This document shows, piece by piece, positions 37,201 through 48,918 of a DNA stretch of 64,000 nucleotides. The stretch is from Meandrina meandrites. Taxonomy: Eukaryota; Cnidaria; Anthozoa; Scleractinia; Meandrinidae. How positions within the stretch are numbered: the first letter of the stretch is position 1; the number at the start of each line of letters is the position of its first letter. A model generated the notes under the pieces. The model saw nothing but the letters and a program-made list of their open reading frames with translations, was not told the origin of the DNA and searched no databases. A program made the translations under genes and the position numbers. The stretch is taken from positions 312,501 to 376,500 of the forward strand of contig OY855912.1 in NCBI GenBank assembly GCA_963693305.1, given 5' to 3'.

Positions 37201-40200
37201 TGTGCACTAAACACGGTACACTGTACTATGTGCACTATACACGGTACACTGTACTATGTTCACTATACACGGTACACTGTACTCTGTGCACTGTACTCTG
37301 TGCACTGTACACTATACACGGTACACTGTACTCTGTGCACTATACACGGTACACTGTACTCTGTGCACTGTGCACTATACACGGTACACTGTACTCTATG
37401 CACTGTCCACTATACACAGTACCCTGTACTCTGTGCACTATACACGGTACACTGTACTCTGTGCACTGTGCACTATACACGGTACACTGTACTCTGTGCA
37501 CTGTGCACTATACACGGTACACTGTACTCTGTGCACTGTGCACTATACACGGTACACTGTACTCTGTGTGCTGGGCACTATACACGGTACACTGTACGAT
37601 GTGCACTGTGCACTAAACACGGTACACTGTACTATGTGCACTATACACGGTTCACTGTACTATGTTCACTATACACGGTACACTGTACTCTGTGCACTGT
37701 ACTCTGTGCACTGTACACTATACACGGTACACTGTACTCTGTGCACTATACACGGTACACTGTACTCTGTGCACTGTGCACTATACACGGTACACTGTAC
37801 TCTGTGCACTGTGCACTATACACGGTACACTGTACTCTGTGCACTGTGCACTATACACGGTACACTGTACTCTGTGTGCTGGGCACTATACACGGTACAC
37901 TGTACGCTGTGCACTGTGCACTATACACAGTACACTGTACTCTGCACTATACACGGTACACTGTACTCTATGCCCTGTGCACTTAACACGGTACACTGTA
38001 CTCTGTGCACTGTGCACTATACACGGTACACTGTACCCTGTGCACTGTGTACTATACACGGTACACTGTACTCTGTGCACTGTGCACTATACACGGTACA
38101 CTGTACTCTGTGCACTATACACGGTACACTGTACTCTGTGCACTATACACGGTACACTGTACTCTGTGCACAATACACGGTACACTGTACTCTCTGCACT
38201 GTGCACTATACACGGTACACTGTACTCTGTGCACTGTACACCATACAAGGTACACAGTACTCTGTGCACTATACACGGTACACTGTACTCTATGCCCTGT
38301 GCACTAAACACGGTACACTGTACTCTGTGCTCTGTGCACTATACACGGTACACTGTACCCTGTGCACTGTGTACTATACACGGTACACTGTACTCTGTGC
38401 ACTGTGCACTATACACGGTAAACTGTACTCTGTGAACTATACACGGCACACTGTACTCGGTTCACTATACACGGTACACTGTACTCTGTGCACTGTACAC
38501 CATACACGGTACACAGTACTCTGTGCACTATACACGGTACACTGTACTCTGTGCACTGTGCACTATACACGGTACACCCTACCCTGTGCACTGTGTACTA
38601 TACACGGTACACTGTACTCTGTGCACTGTGCACTATACACGGTACACTGTACTCTGTTCACTATACACGGTACACTGTACTCTGTGCAGTGTACACCATA
38701 CACGGTACACAGTACTCTGTGCACTATACACGGTACACTGTACTCTGTGCGCTGTGCACTATACACGGTACACTGTACTCTGTGCACTGTGCACTGTGCA
38801 CTATACACTGTACAGTGTACTCTGTGCACTGTGCACTATACACGGTACACTGTACTCTGTGCACTGTGCACTGTTTTCTAATACACGGTACACTGTACTC
38901 TGTGCACTATACACAGTACACTGTACTCTGTGCACTATACATGGTACACTGTACTCTGTGCACTGTGCACTATACACGGTACACTGTACTCTGTGCACTG
39001 TGCACTATACACGGTACACTGTACTCTGTGCACTGTGCACTATACACGGTACACTGTACTCTGTGTGCTGGGCACTATACACGGTACACTGTACGCTGTG
39101 CACTGTGCACTATACACAGTACACTGTACTCTGCACTATACACGGTACACTGTACTCTATGCCCTGTGCACTTAACACGGTACACTGTACTCTGTGCACT
39201 GTGCACTATACACGGTACACTGTACCCTGTGCACTGTGTACTATACACGGTACACTGTACTCTGTGCACTGTGCACTATACACGGTACACTGTACTCTGT
39301 GCACTATACACGGCACACTGTACTCTGTTCAGTATACACGGTAAACTGTACTCTGTGCACTGTACACCATACACGGTACAAAGTACTCTGTGCACTATAC
39401 ACGGTACACTGTACTCTGTGTGCTGTGCACTATACACGGTACACTGTTCTCTGTGCGCTGTGCACTGTGCACTATACACGGTACACTGTACTCTGTGCAC
39501 TGTGCACTGTGCACTATACACGGTACACTGTACTCTGTGCACTGTGCACTATACACGGTACACTGTACTCTGTACACTGTGCACTATACACGGTACACTG
39601 GACTCAGTGCACTGTGCACTATGCACGGTACACTGTACTCTGTGCACTGTGCACTATACACGGTACACTCTACTCTGTGCACTATACACGGTACACTGTA
39701 CTCTGTGCACTATACACGGTACACTGTGCACTGTGCACTGTGCACTATACACAGTACACTGTACTCTGTGCACTGTGCACTATACACGGTATAGTAGTAT
39801 ATACGGTATATACATGGTATATACACGGTATATACACGGTATATACACGATATATACACGGTATATACACTGTACTCTGTGCGCTGTGCACTATACACGG
39901 TACACTGTACTCTGTGCACTGTGCACTGTGCACTATACACGGTACACTGTACTCTGTGCACTGTGCACTATACACGGTACACTGTACTCTGTGCACTGTG
40001 CACTATACACGGTATAGTAGTATATACGGTATATACACGGTATATACACGGTATATACACGGTATATACACGGTATATACACTGTACTCTGTGCGCTGTG
40101 CACTATACACGGTACACTGTACTCTGTGCACTGTGCACTATACACGGTACACTGGACTCAGTGCACTGTGCTCTATACACGGTACACTGTACTCTGTGCA

Positions 40201-42612
40201 CTGTGCACTATACACGGTACACTGTACTCTGTGCACTATACACGATACACTGTACTCTTTGCACTATACACGGAACACTGTACTCTGTGCACTATACACG
40301 GTACACTGTACTCTCTGCACTGTGCAGTATGCACGGTACACTGTACTCTGTGCACTGTGCACTATACACGGTACACTCTACTCTGTGCACTATACACGGT
40401 ACACTGTACTCTGTGCACTATACACGGTACACTGTACTCTGTGCACTATACACGGTACACTGTACTCTGTGCACTGTGCACCATACACGGTACACTGTAC
40501 TCTGTGCACAATACACGGTACACTGTACTCTCTGCACTGTGCACTATACACGGTACACTGTACTCTGTGCACTGTACACCATACAAGGTACACAGTACTC
40601 TGTGCACTATACATGGTACACTGTACTCTATGCCCTGTGCACTAAACACGGTACACTGTACTCTGTGCTCTGTGCACTATACACGGTACACTGTACCCTG
40701 TGCACTGTGTACTATACACGGTACACTGTACTCTGTGCACTGTGCACTATACACGGTACACTGTACTCTGTGCACTATACACGGCACACTGTACTCGGTT
40801 CACTATACACGGTACACTGTACTCTGTGCACTGTACACCATACACGGTACACAGTACTCTGTGCACTATACACGGTACACTGTACTCTGTGCACTGTGCA
40901 CTATACACGGTACACTGTACCCTGTGCACTGTGTACTATACACGGTACACTGTACTCTGTGCACTGTGCACTATACACGGTACACTGTACTCTGTTCACT
41001 ATACACGGTACACTGTACTCTCTGCTGTGTACACCATACACGGTACACAGTACTCTGTGCACTATACACGGTACACTGTACTCTGTGCGCTGCGCACTAT
41101 AGACGGTACACTGTACTCTGTGCACTGTGCACTGTGCACTATACACGGTACAGTGTACTCTGTGCACTGTGCACTATACACGGTACACTGTACTCTGTGC
41201 ACTGTGCACTGTTTTCTAATACACGGTACACTGTACTCTGTGCACTATACACAGTACACTGTACTCTGTGCACTGTGCACTATAAACGGTACACTGTACT
41301 CTGTCCACTATACACGGTACACTGTACTCTGTGCACTGTTTACTATACACGGTACACTGTACTCTGTTCACTATACATGGTACACTGTGCACTGTGCACT
41401 ATACACGGTACACTGTACTCTCTGCACTGTCCACTATACACAGTACCCTGTACTCTGTGCACTATCCACGGTACCCTGTACTCTGTGCCCTGTGCACTAT
41501 ACGTGGTAAACTGTACTCTGTGCAATGTGCACTATACACGGTACACTGTACTCTGTGCATCGTGCACTATACACGGTACACTGTACTCTGTGCACTGTGC
41601 ACTATACACGGTGCACTGTACTCTGTGCACTTTGCACTATACACGGTACACTGTACTCTGTGTGCTGTGCACTATACACGGTACACTGTACGCTGTGCAC
41701 TGTGCACTATACACGGTACACTGTTCTCTGTGCACTGTGCACTATACACAGTACACTGTACTCTGCACTTTACACGGTACACTGTACTCTATGCCCTGTG
41801 CACTAAACACGGTACACTGTACTCTGTGCACTGTGCACTATACACGGTACACTGTACTCTGTGCACTGTGCACTATACACGGTACACTGTACTCTGTGCA
41901 TTATACACGGTACACTGTACTATGTTCACTATACACGGTACACTGTACTCTGTGCACTGTACTCTGTGCACTGTACACTATACACGGTACACTGTACTCT
42001 TTGCACTATACACGGTACACTGTACTCTGTGCACTGTGCACTATACACGGTACACTGTACTCTGTGTGCTGTGCACTATACACGGTACACTGTACGCTGT
42101 GCACTGTGCACTATACACGGTACACTGTACTCTGTGCACTGTGCACTATACACAGTACACTGTACTCTGCACTATACACGGTACACTGTACTCTATGCCC
42201 TGTGCACTAAACACTAAACACGGTACACTGTACTCTGTGCACTGTGCACTATACACGGTACACTGTACCCTGTGCACTGTGTACTATACATGGTACACTG
42301 TACTCTGTGCACTGTGAACTATACACGGTACACTGTACTCTGTGCACTATACACGGCACATTGTACTCTGTTCACTATACACGGTACACTGTAATCTGTG
42401 CACTGTACACCATACACGGTACACAGTAGTCTGTGCACTATACACGGTACACTGTACTCTGTGCGCTGTGCACTATACACGGTACACTGTACTCTGTGCA
42501 CTGTGCACTGTGCACTATACACGGTACACTGTACTCTGTGCACTGTGCACTGTGCACTATACACGGTACACTGTACTCTGTTCACTGTGCACTATACACG
42601 GTATAGTAGTAT
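34271..42612 (+). repeat. Heptamer-built satellite between elements 1 and 2
   Basis: Same satellite and orientation as 14,807-27,788. TATA-rich blocks: the split one continuing at 34,271-34,307, intact ones at about 35,113-35,161, 39,788-39,869 and 40,011-40,081, and a second split one ending at 42,612. The 39,788 and 40,011 blocks are longer, with five to six GTATATAC copies. Long ORFs are spurious. No gene seen. Confidence 0.93.
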
Positions 42613-42831
42613 TTATGCTTCAATTCACCCACAAAATGTCAAACCTTAATCAGAAAGAAAAATTGTGCTGTGCTCTGTTCGTAAAGGCAATACAAACAAT
42701 ATAATGGTGAAAAATGGCTATGTGAAAATTGACACATAGCCGGTTTATTAAACTCTAAATAGCCAATATAAATACAAATTCAAACTTTCATTAAACATGT
42801 ATTGCCAACGAAGGTGAGGGCAAACAACCGC
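42613..42831 (-). repeat. Element 2 split direct repeat B2
   Basis: A 219-bp copy of B1 (43,101-43,319) with two single-base differences (A/T in CAGAA(A/T)GAAA, G/C in GAGG(G/C)CAAAC). It starts TTATGCT at the satellite. A 56-bp spacer (42,832-42,887) separates it from A2. Confidence 0.92.
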
Positions 42832-42887
42832 TAGAAAAATTAAATACCATATAACAAGAATGAGGCAGGAATGGGGAGGAGGAGGGT

Positions 42888-43100
42888 TGAAGAAAAAATT
42901 TTGTGTGTCAACGAGATCAAGAACGCGACATCCATTATACGAGGATCCAAAAATACGACATTAGCTGCAGACGCCATGTTGAATTCAAAATTTAAATCTG
43001 CACCCTCGATTCCATGTTCCTAACCTCTCTACATAACTCAGAAAATACAATAGTGGCTACATTGTCGCATAAAATTTTTATTTGCAGGCAAATAATGTAT
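42888..43100 (-). repeat. Element 2 split direct repeat A2
   Basis: A 213-bp copy of A1 (48,706-48,918) with two differences near TTATAC(G/A)AG(G/A-T) at about 42,940. It ends with the inverted repeat TATTTGC/GCAAATA six to seven bases before the A2/B1 junction. Confidence 0.92.
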
Positions 43101-43319
43101 TTATGCTTCAATTCACCCACAAAATGTCAAACCTTAATCAGAATGAAAAATTGTGCTGTGCTCTGTTCGTAAAGGCAATACAAACAATATAATGGTGAAA
43201 AATGGCTATGTGAAAATTGACACATAGCCGGTTTATTAAACTCTAAATAGCCAATATAAATACAAATTCAAACTTTCATTAAACATGTATTGCCAACGAA
43301 GGTGAGGCCAAACAACCGC
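43101..43319 (-). repeat. Element 2 split direct repeat B1
   Basis: A 219-bp repeat joined directly to A2, giving the circle-junction sequence GTAT then TTATGCT. The following 180 bp up to the recombinase stop is unique non-coding DNA. Confidence 0.92.
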
Positions 43320-43499
43320 CAAAGCGCTTGCAAAGCAAGGGCACGCCCCACCCCAGCGCAATTTTCATTCTGGCTAAGAAATATGTCAAAATTTCAACCA
43401 GTAGATTATTCACACAAGGTTCAAGAAATCAAATACTGGGTTCCTGAAGTTGTGCTGCCCCTGCAAGCATCAACATCACATCACCCATGACACATAGAA

Positions 43500-44432
43500 T
43501 TAAGAAACAGATTCTAGAGAAGTTATCCTGATGTACTTTTTGAAAGCATCAGATTTCCATCTACCCAATTGCCTAATCTTGGTGTCAGAAAGGCCTTGTT
43601 CAGCTGCATAAGTAGCGGCACCAATCCTAAAGCTGTGTCCCTTATATCTATTGTGGTCCAAATTGCATAGCTGAATAATTGAACCAAGAATCTTACTGAA
43701 CTCGCTTCTCAAAAAAGGGGACCCATCTCGATTGATAAAAAGTGGGCCATGTAATGTGCCACGAACAGAAGCATAATCCAAGAATGATTCAACAGGACAC
43801 GCTTTAGGTTGTCTAGTTAAAACTATTGAAAAAGGAATTTGATTGTAATTATGTTTATAGTTTTTGAATGTAATTATCAAGGACACTACATTGCCCTTCC
43901 CACAGCATTGCTTAGAAACTTGATTCAGTTGTAAAAGGTTACTATTGATACTTTCTCGCTTTGACACTGTGATTTCACCAATACGAAGAAATGCAAAAAA
44001 TGCCATAGAACACATTGCTTTGAACATATATGATTGGTACTGAGAAACACAAACACTATCAGAAGCTCTCATGATGCAAACTAAAATGGGAAGGGTAATG
44101 GGTAATCGTGAGTCCAATTTGTGACTAATCTTACCATAACCTTTAAGCATCTCACTAATGTAAAATGTTTTAGTAGGGTCAAGAAGACCCGCTAAACGAT
44201 GGAAATACCCAAGGGCAGAAACATAAGTATTTACTGTGGAAGAAGCATACCCACGATTAAATAAATACGCAATAAATAATGCCAATGTGGCTGGCATCAC
44301 TGGTAAAGAAACGTGTGAGTTATGAAAAACACTTATTTGAAATTCCTGATAAAGTTTCCATGCTCTACGGTATGTTGGTACTGAAGACTTCTGTAAGCTA
44401 GCAGACAGAAGATCATGAGCTATAGATGCCAA
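43500..44432 (-). CDS. Element 2 tyrosine recombinase, about 310 aa
   Basis: Homologue of the element 1 recombinase with a full catalytic set: R150 (FLRIGEI), H266 and R269 (HSFRIG), W292 (LGRW) and nucleophile Y300 (KKYIR). The N-terminal part has the expected helical DNA-binding region with YRRAWKLY and STVNTYVSALGY. The ORF is intact. It overlaps the end of the RT/RNase H frame by 13 bp, is at -1 relative to it, and starts at TTG with no ATG for dozens of codons. It would join element circles to the target. Confidence 0.92.
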   Translation of the reverse strand: MASIAHDLLSASLQKSSVPTYRRAWKLYQEFQISVFHNSHVSLPVMPATLALFIAYLFNRGYASSTVNTYVSALGYFHRLAGLLDPTKTFYISEMLKGYGKISHKLDSRLPITLPILVCIMRASDSVCVSQYQSYMFKAMCSMAFFAFLRIGEITVSKRESINSNLLQLNQVSKQCCGKGNVVSLIITFKNYKHNYNQIPFSIVLTRQPKACPVESFLDYASVRGTLHGPLFINRDGSPFLRSEFSKILGSIIQLCNLDHNRYKGHSFRIGAATYAAEQGLSDTKIRQLGRWKSDAFKKYIRITSLESVS

Positions 44433-46018
44433 TTTGCAGGGAGAAGATGTGATGGGATTACTGTTGGCATAGGATCCATGTAAGCTGGTGCTAGTTGCTT
44501 GAAACGTTGGATCTGCAAACGAGATAGTGCATCCGCAAGAGTGTTCTTAAAACCCGAAATATGCTTGGCTTTAAACAAAACATTGTGCTTCAAACAAACT
44601 AGCACAAGTTTACGAACAAAAATCATTAAAGAGGTATCCCTACAGGTTGTCTTATTAATTACATGTACTAATGCTTCATTATCAGTAAAGAATGTAATAC
44701 ACCTGTCCCTAATATGGTCGCCCCACAAAAATAAACTCAGAATAATTGGGTAAAATTCCAGGATAGCAATATTTTTACCCAGCCATTCTTTAGGCCATTC
44801 ACCATAGCACCAGTGAGTACCAAATACAGCTCCAAAACCGTGCGCCCCTGCTGCATCGGTAAATAACTGTAGGGTCACACTATTTTCCCATCTATCATTA
44901 AGAAAAACTGATTTGCCATTATATTCTTGAAAAAACGATTGCCATGTTAACAAATCAGCCTTAACCTCCTTGGAAACACGAACAAAATGACCTGGCCTTT
45001 TGAGGCCAATGGTCAAGTCAATAAGTCGTCTTAAGAAGGAACGCCCTGGAACAACAACTGAACATGCAAAATTTAGTACTCCAGTAAGAGACTGCAACTC
45101 TCTTAATGTTGCTTTCTTCTTTTTCATAAATTCGGTGATCAATCGTTTACATTTCAATAACTTATCTTCAGGTAGGCGTGATTCACAACGGATAGTGTCT
45201 AGTTCAACGCCTGCAAATGTCAAAATTGTAGAAGGGCCAAATGTTTTTTCAGGTGCCATGGGAATGCCTAAAAAATCACATAATTCTAAGAAAAGTTGAA
45301 GACTTCTTGAGCACTGACTTTTTGTTGGTTGAATGAGTAGAAAATCATCTAGCAGGTGAATAAGTTTAGCTATTCCAAGCTTATCTTGTGCAATCCACTC
45401 AATTGCTGTACTGAAACTTTCAAAGGTTTTACATGAGCTGGAACACCCCATAGGCATGCATTTATCATAAAAATATTGGTCATTCCATTTTATGCCTAAA
45501 AGATGATAATCTTGGGGATTGATGGGTAGAATCCTGAAAGCACTCTTGATATCTGTTTTAGCCAAATAAGAACCAACACCTGCTTGTTTTATCATTCTAA
45601 TAGCTTGGTCAATATTAGCATACTGAACACTGGAATTTTCACGGGAAATTCCATCATTTACCGATTTCCCCATTGGATATGACAGGTGATGGATCATACG
45701 AAATTCCCCTGGGGCTTTCTTTGGAACGATACCCAGTGGTGATACTCTGAAAACAGGAAAAGGTGGTGCATCAAAAGGTCCAGCCAACCTATGGGTTTCC
45801 AGCTCCTTTTTGAATTTTTGTTCAACTATTTTGGGCTGTTGTCTAGCAGATAACAAATTAGGAGATTCATACGATCTACTTTGACCAACAGAAAAAATAT
45901 GAAATCCATACTTAAATCCATTAACTAAGAACATACGATTTTGAAAATCATACCCTTCAAGCAAAAATTCAAGTCGCTTTACCTTTACTGGTGTTGGGAG
46001 CGGTAAGGTTGGCAGCAA
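44420..46018 (-). CDS. Element 2 reverse transcriptase/RNase H, about 532 aa
   Basis: Intact RT with motif A AKTDIKSAF (D156), motif B MPMGCSSS (188-194) and motif C HLLDDF (D224, D225). RNase H residues are D388 (FTDAAG), E421 (ILEFYP), D446 (FTDNEA) and D496 (LADALSR). The first codon of the open frame is TTG and overlaps the end of gag by about 50 bp, in the +1 frame relative to gag, just as in element 1. The conserved start of homology is PTPVKVKRLEF. Family membership is certain; exact start is not. Confidence 0.92.
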   Translation of the reverse strand: MLPTLPLPTPVKVKRLEFLLEGYDFQNRMFLVNGFKYGFHIFSVGQSRSYESPNLLSARQQPKIVEQKFKKELETHRLAGPFDAPPFPVFRVSPLGIVPKKAPGEFRMIHHLSYPMGKSVNDGISRENSSVQYANIDQAIRMIKQAGVGSYLAKTDIKSAFRILPINPQDYHLLGIKWNDQYFYDKCMPMGCSSSCKTFESFSTAIEWIAQDKLGIAKLIHLLDDFLLIQPTKSQCSRSLQLFLELCDFLGIPMAPEKTFGPSTILTFAGVELDTIRCESRLPEDKLLKCKRLITEFMKKKKATLRELQSLTGVLNFACSVVVPGRSFLRRLIDLTIGLKRPGHFVRVSKEVKADLLTWQSFFQEYNGKSVFLNDRWENSVTLQLFTDAAGAHGFGAVFGTHWCYGEWPKEWLGKNIAILEFYPIILSLFLWGDHIRDRCITFFTDNEALVHVINKTTCRDTSLMIFVRKLVLVCLKHNVLFKAKHISGFKNTLADALSRLQIQRFKQLAPAYMDPMPTVIPSHLLPANWHL

Positions 46019-47123
46019 CAGGTTTTCCAGTGGAGTTACGAAAATTATGGCAATTTATCATTTGATGATTCTTTTGACAAAGTGGACAATAGTGTTTAAA
46101 ATTGCATCCAACACATTTTAAGCCTTTATGATACTTCCAGCAGTAACCTTTGGGAACTCGAAGACCTGCTTTCAATTCACCCTCAAACTTCTTTGTCTGC
46201 GAAAAACTATTTCTGGGTGGCTGTGATCTGATCCACAACTCCCAATGTACAGAACCCCAAGGATAAGCTTTGGGGTCTTTTTGCCGGAGATAGCGAAAAT
46301 TCTCATCATAGTAACGCCAGTTGTATCCCCTTGCTGCCAAATCCCTAATAATCTCACTATATTTCATCAATAATGGAGCTTCAACATGATATTTCTGTGT
46401 GTAGACACCCACAAAGATCTGGTAAGCCGTGACCCACATTTCAATTGAAATAATTTGCTTTGCCTTTTGCTTGGGCTCCAATGTGATGAGTGGGTGTTCT
46501 GTTGGCGATTTTGTATCATTTGAAAGGCAAAGATGAAAACTCTCATGTTCTTTCTTGTTATTCAAGAGCAATCCAAGATCAACATATTCATGGGCCCATA
46601 TTTTTCTTTTTAGTCTATCGGAAACTGACATGTCAATTGGGATGTCTGATGGCACAAAAATATCTTTTGGCTTAGAAATTAGACTATTGCTTCCTGACAA
46701 GCTATCCAATACAGCCGCAATTGACCCCTGTACAATTGTTGCTGATGAGCTAGCCTGATCCGAAGTATTCACAATTTCTAGATTATTTTCATTCACATGC
46801 AAACCACTTAACGATCTGATTCCTGGTTCAGCAACAACTGACCCCTGTACAGCTGAGGCTGTTCCAGACAACCAATGGTTTTCATTACCTGCAGTAGCAC
46901 TGTCAATTGACTTTGTTTTTAACTTTTCTAATACAGCATTAGTCACCCTCTCGATCATCTGTTCAATACCAGCATTTGAAGGACTTGTTTGGCCTTGGAC
47001 ATGATGTTCCTGTACATGATCTTCGCCTTGTTCCACTCGTCTACGGCGACTTGCCGGTTGTTGTTCCGACTCTTGCAAAAGAGTAGTTTTCCTCTTTACT
47101 CTAGCAGATACCCGGCGAGACAT
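45969..47123 (-). CDS. Element 2 gag-like nucleocapsid protein, 384 aa
   Basis: Starts at ATG 47,123-47,121. The basic N-terminus (residues 1-30) is followed by a low-complexity linker, a conserved block (165-300) matching element 1 (SDRLKRKIWAHEYVDLG, NWRYYDE) and a Cys/His cluster at 328-358 (C328, C337, C340, H344, C346, C349, H353, C358). It presumably binds and packages the element RNA. Uninterrupted. Confidence 0.88.
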   Translation of the reverse strand: MSRRVSARVKRKTTLLQESEQQPASRRRRVEQGEDHVQEHHVQGQTSPSNAGIEQMIERVTNAVLEKLKTKSIDSATAGNENHWLSGTASAVQGSVVAEPGIRSLSGLHVNENNLEIVNTSDQASSSATIVQGSIAAVLDSLSGSNSLISKPKDIFVPSDIPIDMSVSDRLKRKIWAHEYVDLGLLLNNKKEHESFHLCLSNDTKSPTEHPLITLEPKQKAKQIISIEMWVTAYQIFVGVYTQKYHVEAPLLMKYSEIIRDLAARGYNWRYYDENFRYLRQKDPKAYPWGSVHWELWIRSQPPRNSFSQTKKFEGELKAGLRVPKGYCWKYHKGLKCVGCNFKHYCPLCQKNHQMINCHNFRNSTGKPVAANLTAPNTSKGKAT

Positions 47124-47710
47124 GCTGGAATATAAAATAACTCAACACCAGTATAAGGTAGAAAAAGCTCATGTACAGTAAGCCATTCTTTTGCTGGTTA
47201 AGTTGTTATGTCCAAATGATGTAACAAATGAAAATTGGAAAAATTCAGCAAATTCCAAATCCAACAATAAAATTTAAAAATGATAATTTTGAATTACAGA
47301 ACAATTCCCAACAATAATGGGGGAATCATAAAGTTTTGTTATCAATAATAATATTATTTTGCAGTGTTAGTCATATGACAAAGATCTCAACAATGTTATT
47401 AAGCTCATAAACTACGGGATATATGGCACTCCAAATTACCCATGTATCCAAAAAATGTAACATGTACATTCTTATATGACAATATAAAACCTTCCAACAA
47501 CCGCTGGTTGGAAAAAATTCAGAAATAACCAACCCATCAATTGGTAAGTAATCTGACTTTGTACAGATTTGAACAAACTCAAAATAATAGTAAAAGAGTT
47601 AACAAGACATCACAACATGAACAGTAACATGAACAATGGCAGGGATGGCTTGGCAGACTACACATGTCGCCGAAACATTTAAAATGCCTGTCCCTACAAC
47701 GCCACAAAAA

Positions 47711-47920
47711 CATTCCAACAACCTCTTGTTGGACAAAAGCATTTAGACCAAATATATCAAGTGGTCACAAATCCATGCATAGCATGGGATAAACATAAAC
47801 AAAACAAGAACATTCCAACAACCTCTGGTTGGACAAAAGCAAAGAGACCAAACTTATAAATTGGTCACAAATCCATGCACAGCATGACGCAAAAACATAA
47901 AAAGTATCGACAAAACAAGA
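47711..47920 (-). repeat. 100-bp tandem repeats upstream of element 2 gag
   Basis: Two copies of a ~100-bp unit start with CATTCCAACAACCTC at 47,711 and 47,811. A related fragment with CCAACAACCGCTGGTTGG lies near 47,494. CCAACAACCTCTGGTTGG can form a short hairpin. As in element 1, tandem repeats occupy the gap between SGNH and gag, but the sequences are unrelated. The rest of 47,124-48,167 is AT-rich with no gene visible. Confidence 0.75.
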
Positions 47921-48167
47921 CATATCACATACGCATAAATAATTTAAAATTATGAAATCTGATGTCAAACAGCTTGTAGCAACATGTAGTAATAATCATA
48001 CGTTTATTTGCATCGAATTGACCTGAAGCTTACATTCCATATGAGTTTTAAGCTGAGAATAGATTTTAAATTTCTTTACAAAGTAATTTGTAATATGATC
48101 TTATCATAATATACAGTTTAAAAAAGCAGAAGACTGTCAACAGGGCATAATGCCATGAAAAGTACAT

Positions 48168-48725
48168 TCACTCTAACTTATTCAAAATCTTTACAGCCTT
48201 CAAAATTGCTCCTCGGTAACTTCTATAAAGTGCATACTGGCCATAAGGATTTAAGTGTACTCCATCTTCCAAGAGAAAATCGTGTTTTGGTGAATCCAAA
48301 ATCTTATGTCGCCAGATAAAAACTTTCGGGTCATCGAGGACGACACTTAAATAGTGATTTAAGACTTCAATCCTCTGATTGAACATTGTGTCCGATCGCC
48401 GAATAACCTGACAAACTCCGACAACCCTTACAGAAAAGTGGTTCAACAACAACTGGACTAATTCGTCAATTTGAAAACCAACCGTTTCAGGTGATTCACA
48501 ACACAGGTCATTTGTACCTATCTCCAAAATCACAGCATCTGGTGCGAAACGAGATACATTTGCAAGGTCAAATCTTTTAACCTTATTAACCGTCCTTCCC
48601 CCAACACCAAACAAACGGACGTTGACATCTTTTAGTTCGAAGTTGCTTTTAGCACGATCGTCAAAACGCTGTTCCAAGTCGCCGTTTAGGCATCGTACAG
48701 AAGAATGAAGAAAAAATTTTGTGTG
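48168..48725 (-). pseudogene. Element 2 SGNH-family hydrolase, N-terminus lost at the A1 repeat
   Basis: The domain keeps block II GVGGRT, block III EIGTND and block V DGVHLN, so the Gly, Asn, Asp and His positions are intact. The homologous frame extends upstream of the first TTG (48,677) as far as 48,706, where the A1 repeat begins. There the block I segment reads LHSS where element 1 reads GHSF, and the frame meets a TGA at 48,728-48,726. No ATG lies between that stop and block II. The start codon and the beta strand before the nucleophile are missing, as if A1 had replaced the 5' end of the gene. It could be a 5'-truncated pseudogene, or be expressed from a non-AUG start. Confidence 0.75.
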
Positions 48726-48918
48726 TCAACGAGATCAAGAACGCGACATCCATTATACAAGATTCCAAAAATACGACATTAGCTGCAGACGCCATGTTGA
48801 ATTCAAAATTTAAATCTGCACCCTCGATTCCATGTTCCTAACCTCTCTACATAACTCAGAAAATACAATAGTGGCTACATTGTCGCATAAAATTTTTATT
48901 TGCAGGCAAATAATGTAT
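48706..48918 (-). repeat. Element 2 split direct repeat A1 (5' end)
   Basis: A 213-bp 5' terminal repeat. It carries the TATTTGC/GCAAATA inverted repeat near its outer end and finishes GTAT against satellite ATACGG. Unlike element 1, there is no gap between A1 and the SGNH coding region. Confidence 0.9.

Larger units (their letters stand above)
42613..48918 (-). mobile_element. Element 2: Ngaro/DIRS-type tyrosine-recombinase retrotransposon, diverged from element 1
   Basis: A 6,306-bp element on the minus strand with the same plan as element 1: A1 (48,918-48,706), SGNH, gag, RT/RNase H, recombinase, B1 (43,319-43,101), A2 (43,100-42,888), B2 (42,831-42,613). A repeats are 213 bp and B repeats 219 bp, each pair with about two differences. 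It is more AT-rich than element 1, and its repeats share no obvious sequence with element 1 beyond the terminal TTATGC and AT. It splits a satellite GTATATAC at exactly the same position and orientation as element 1. The gap 43,320-43,499 and the 47,124-48,167 region hold no credible gene. Confidence 0.92.
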
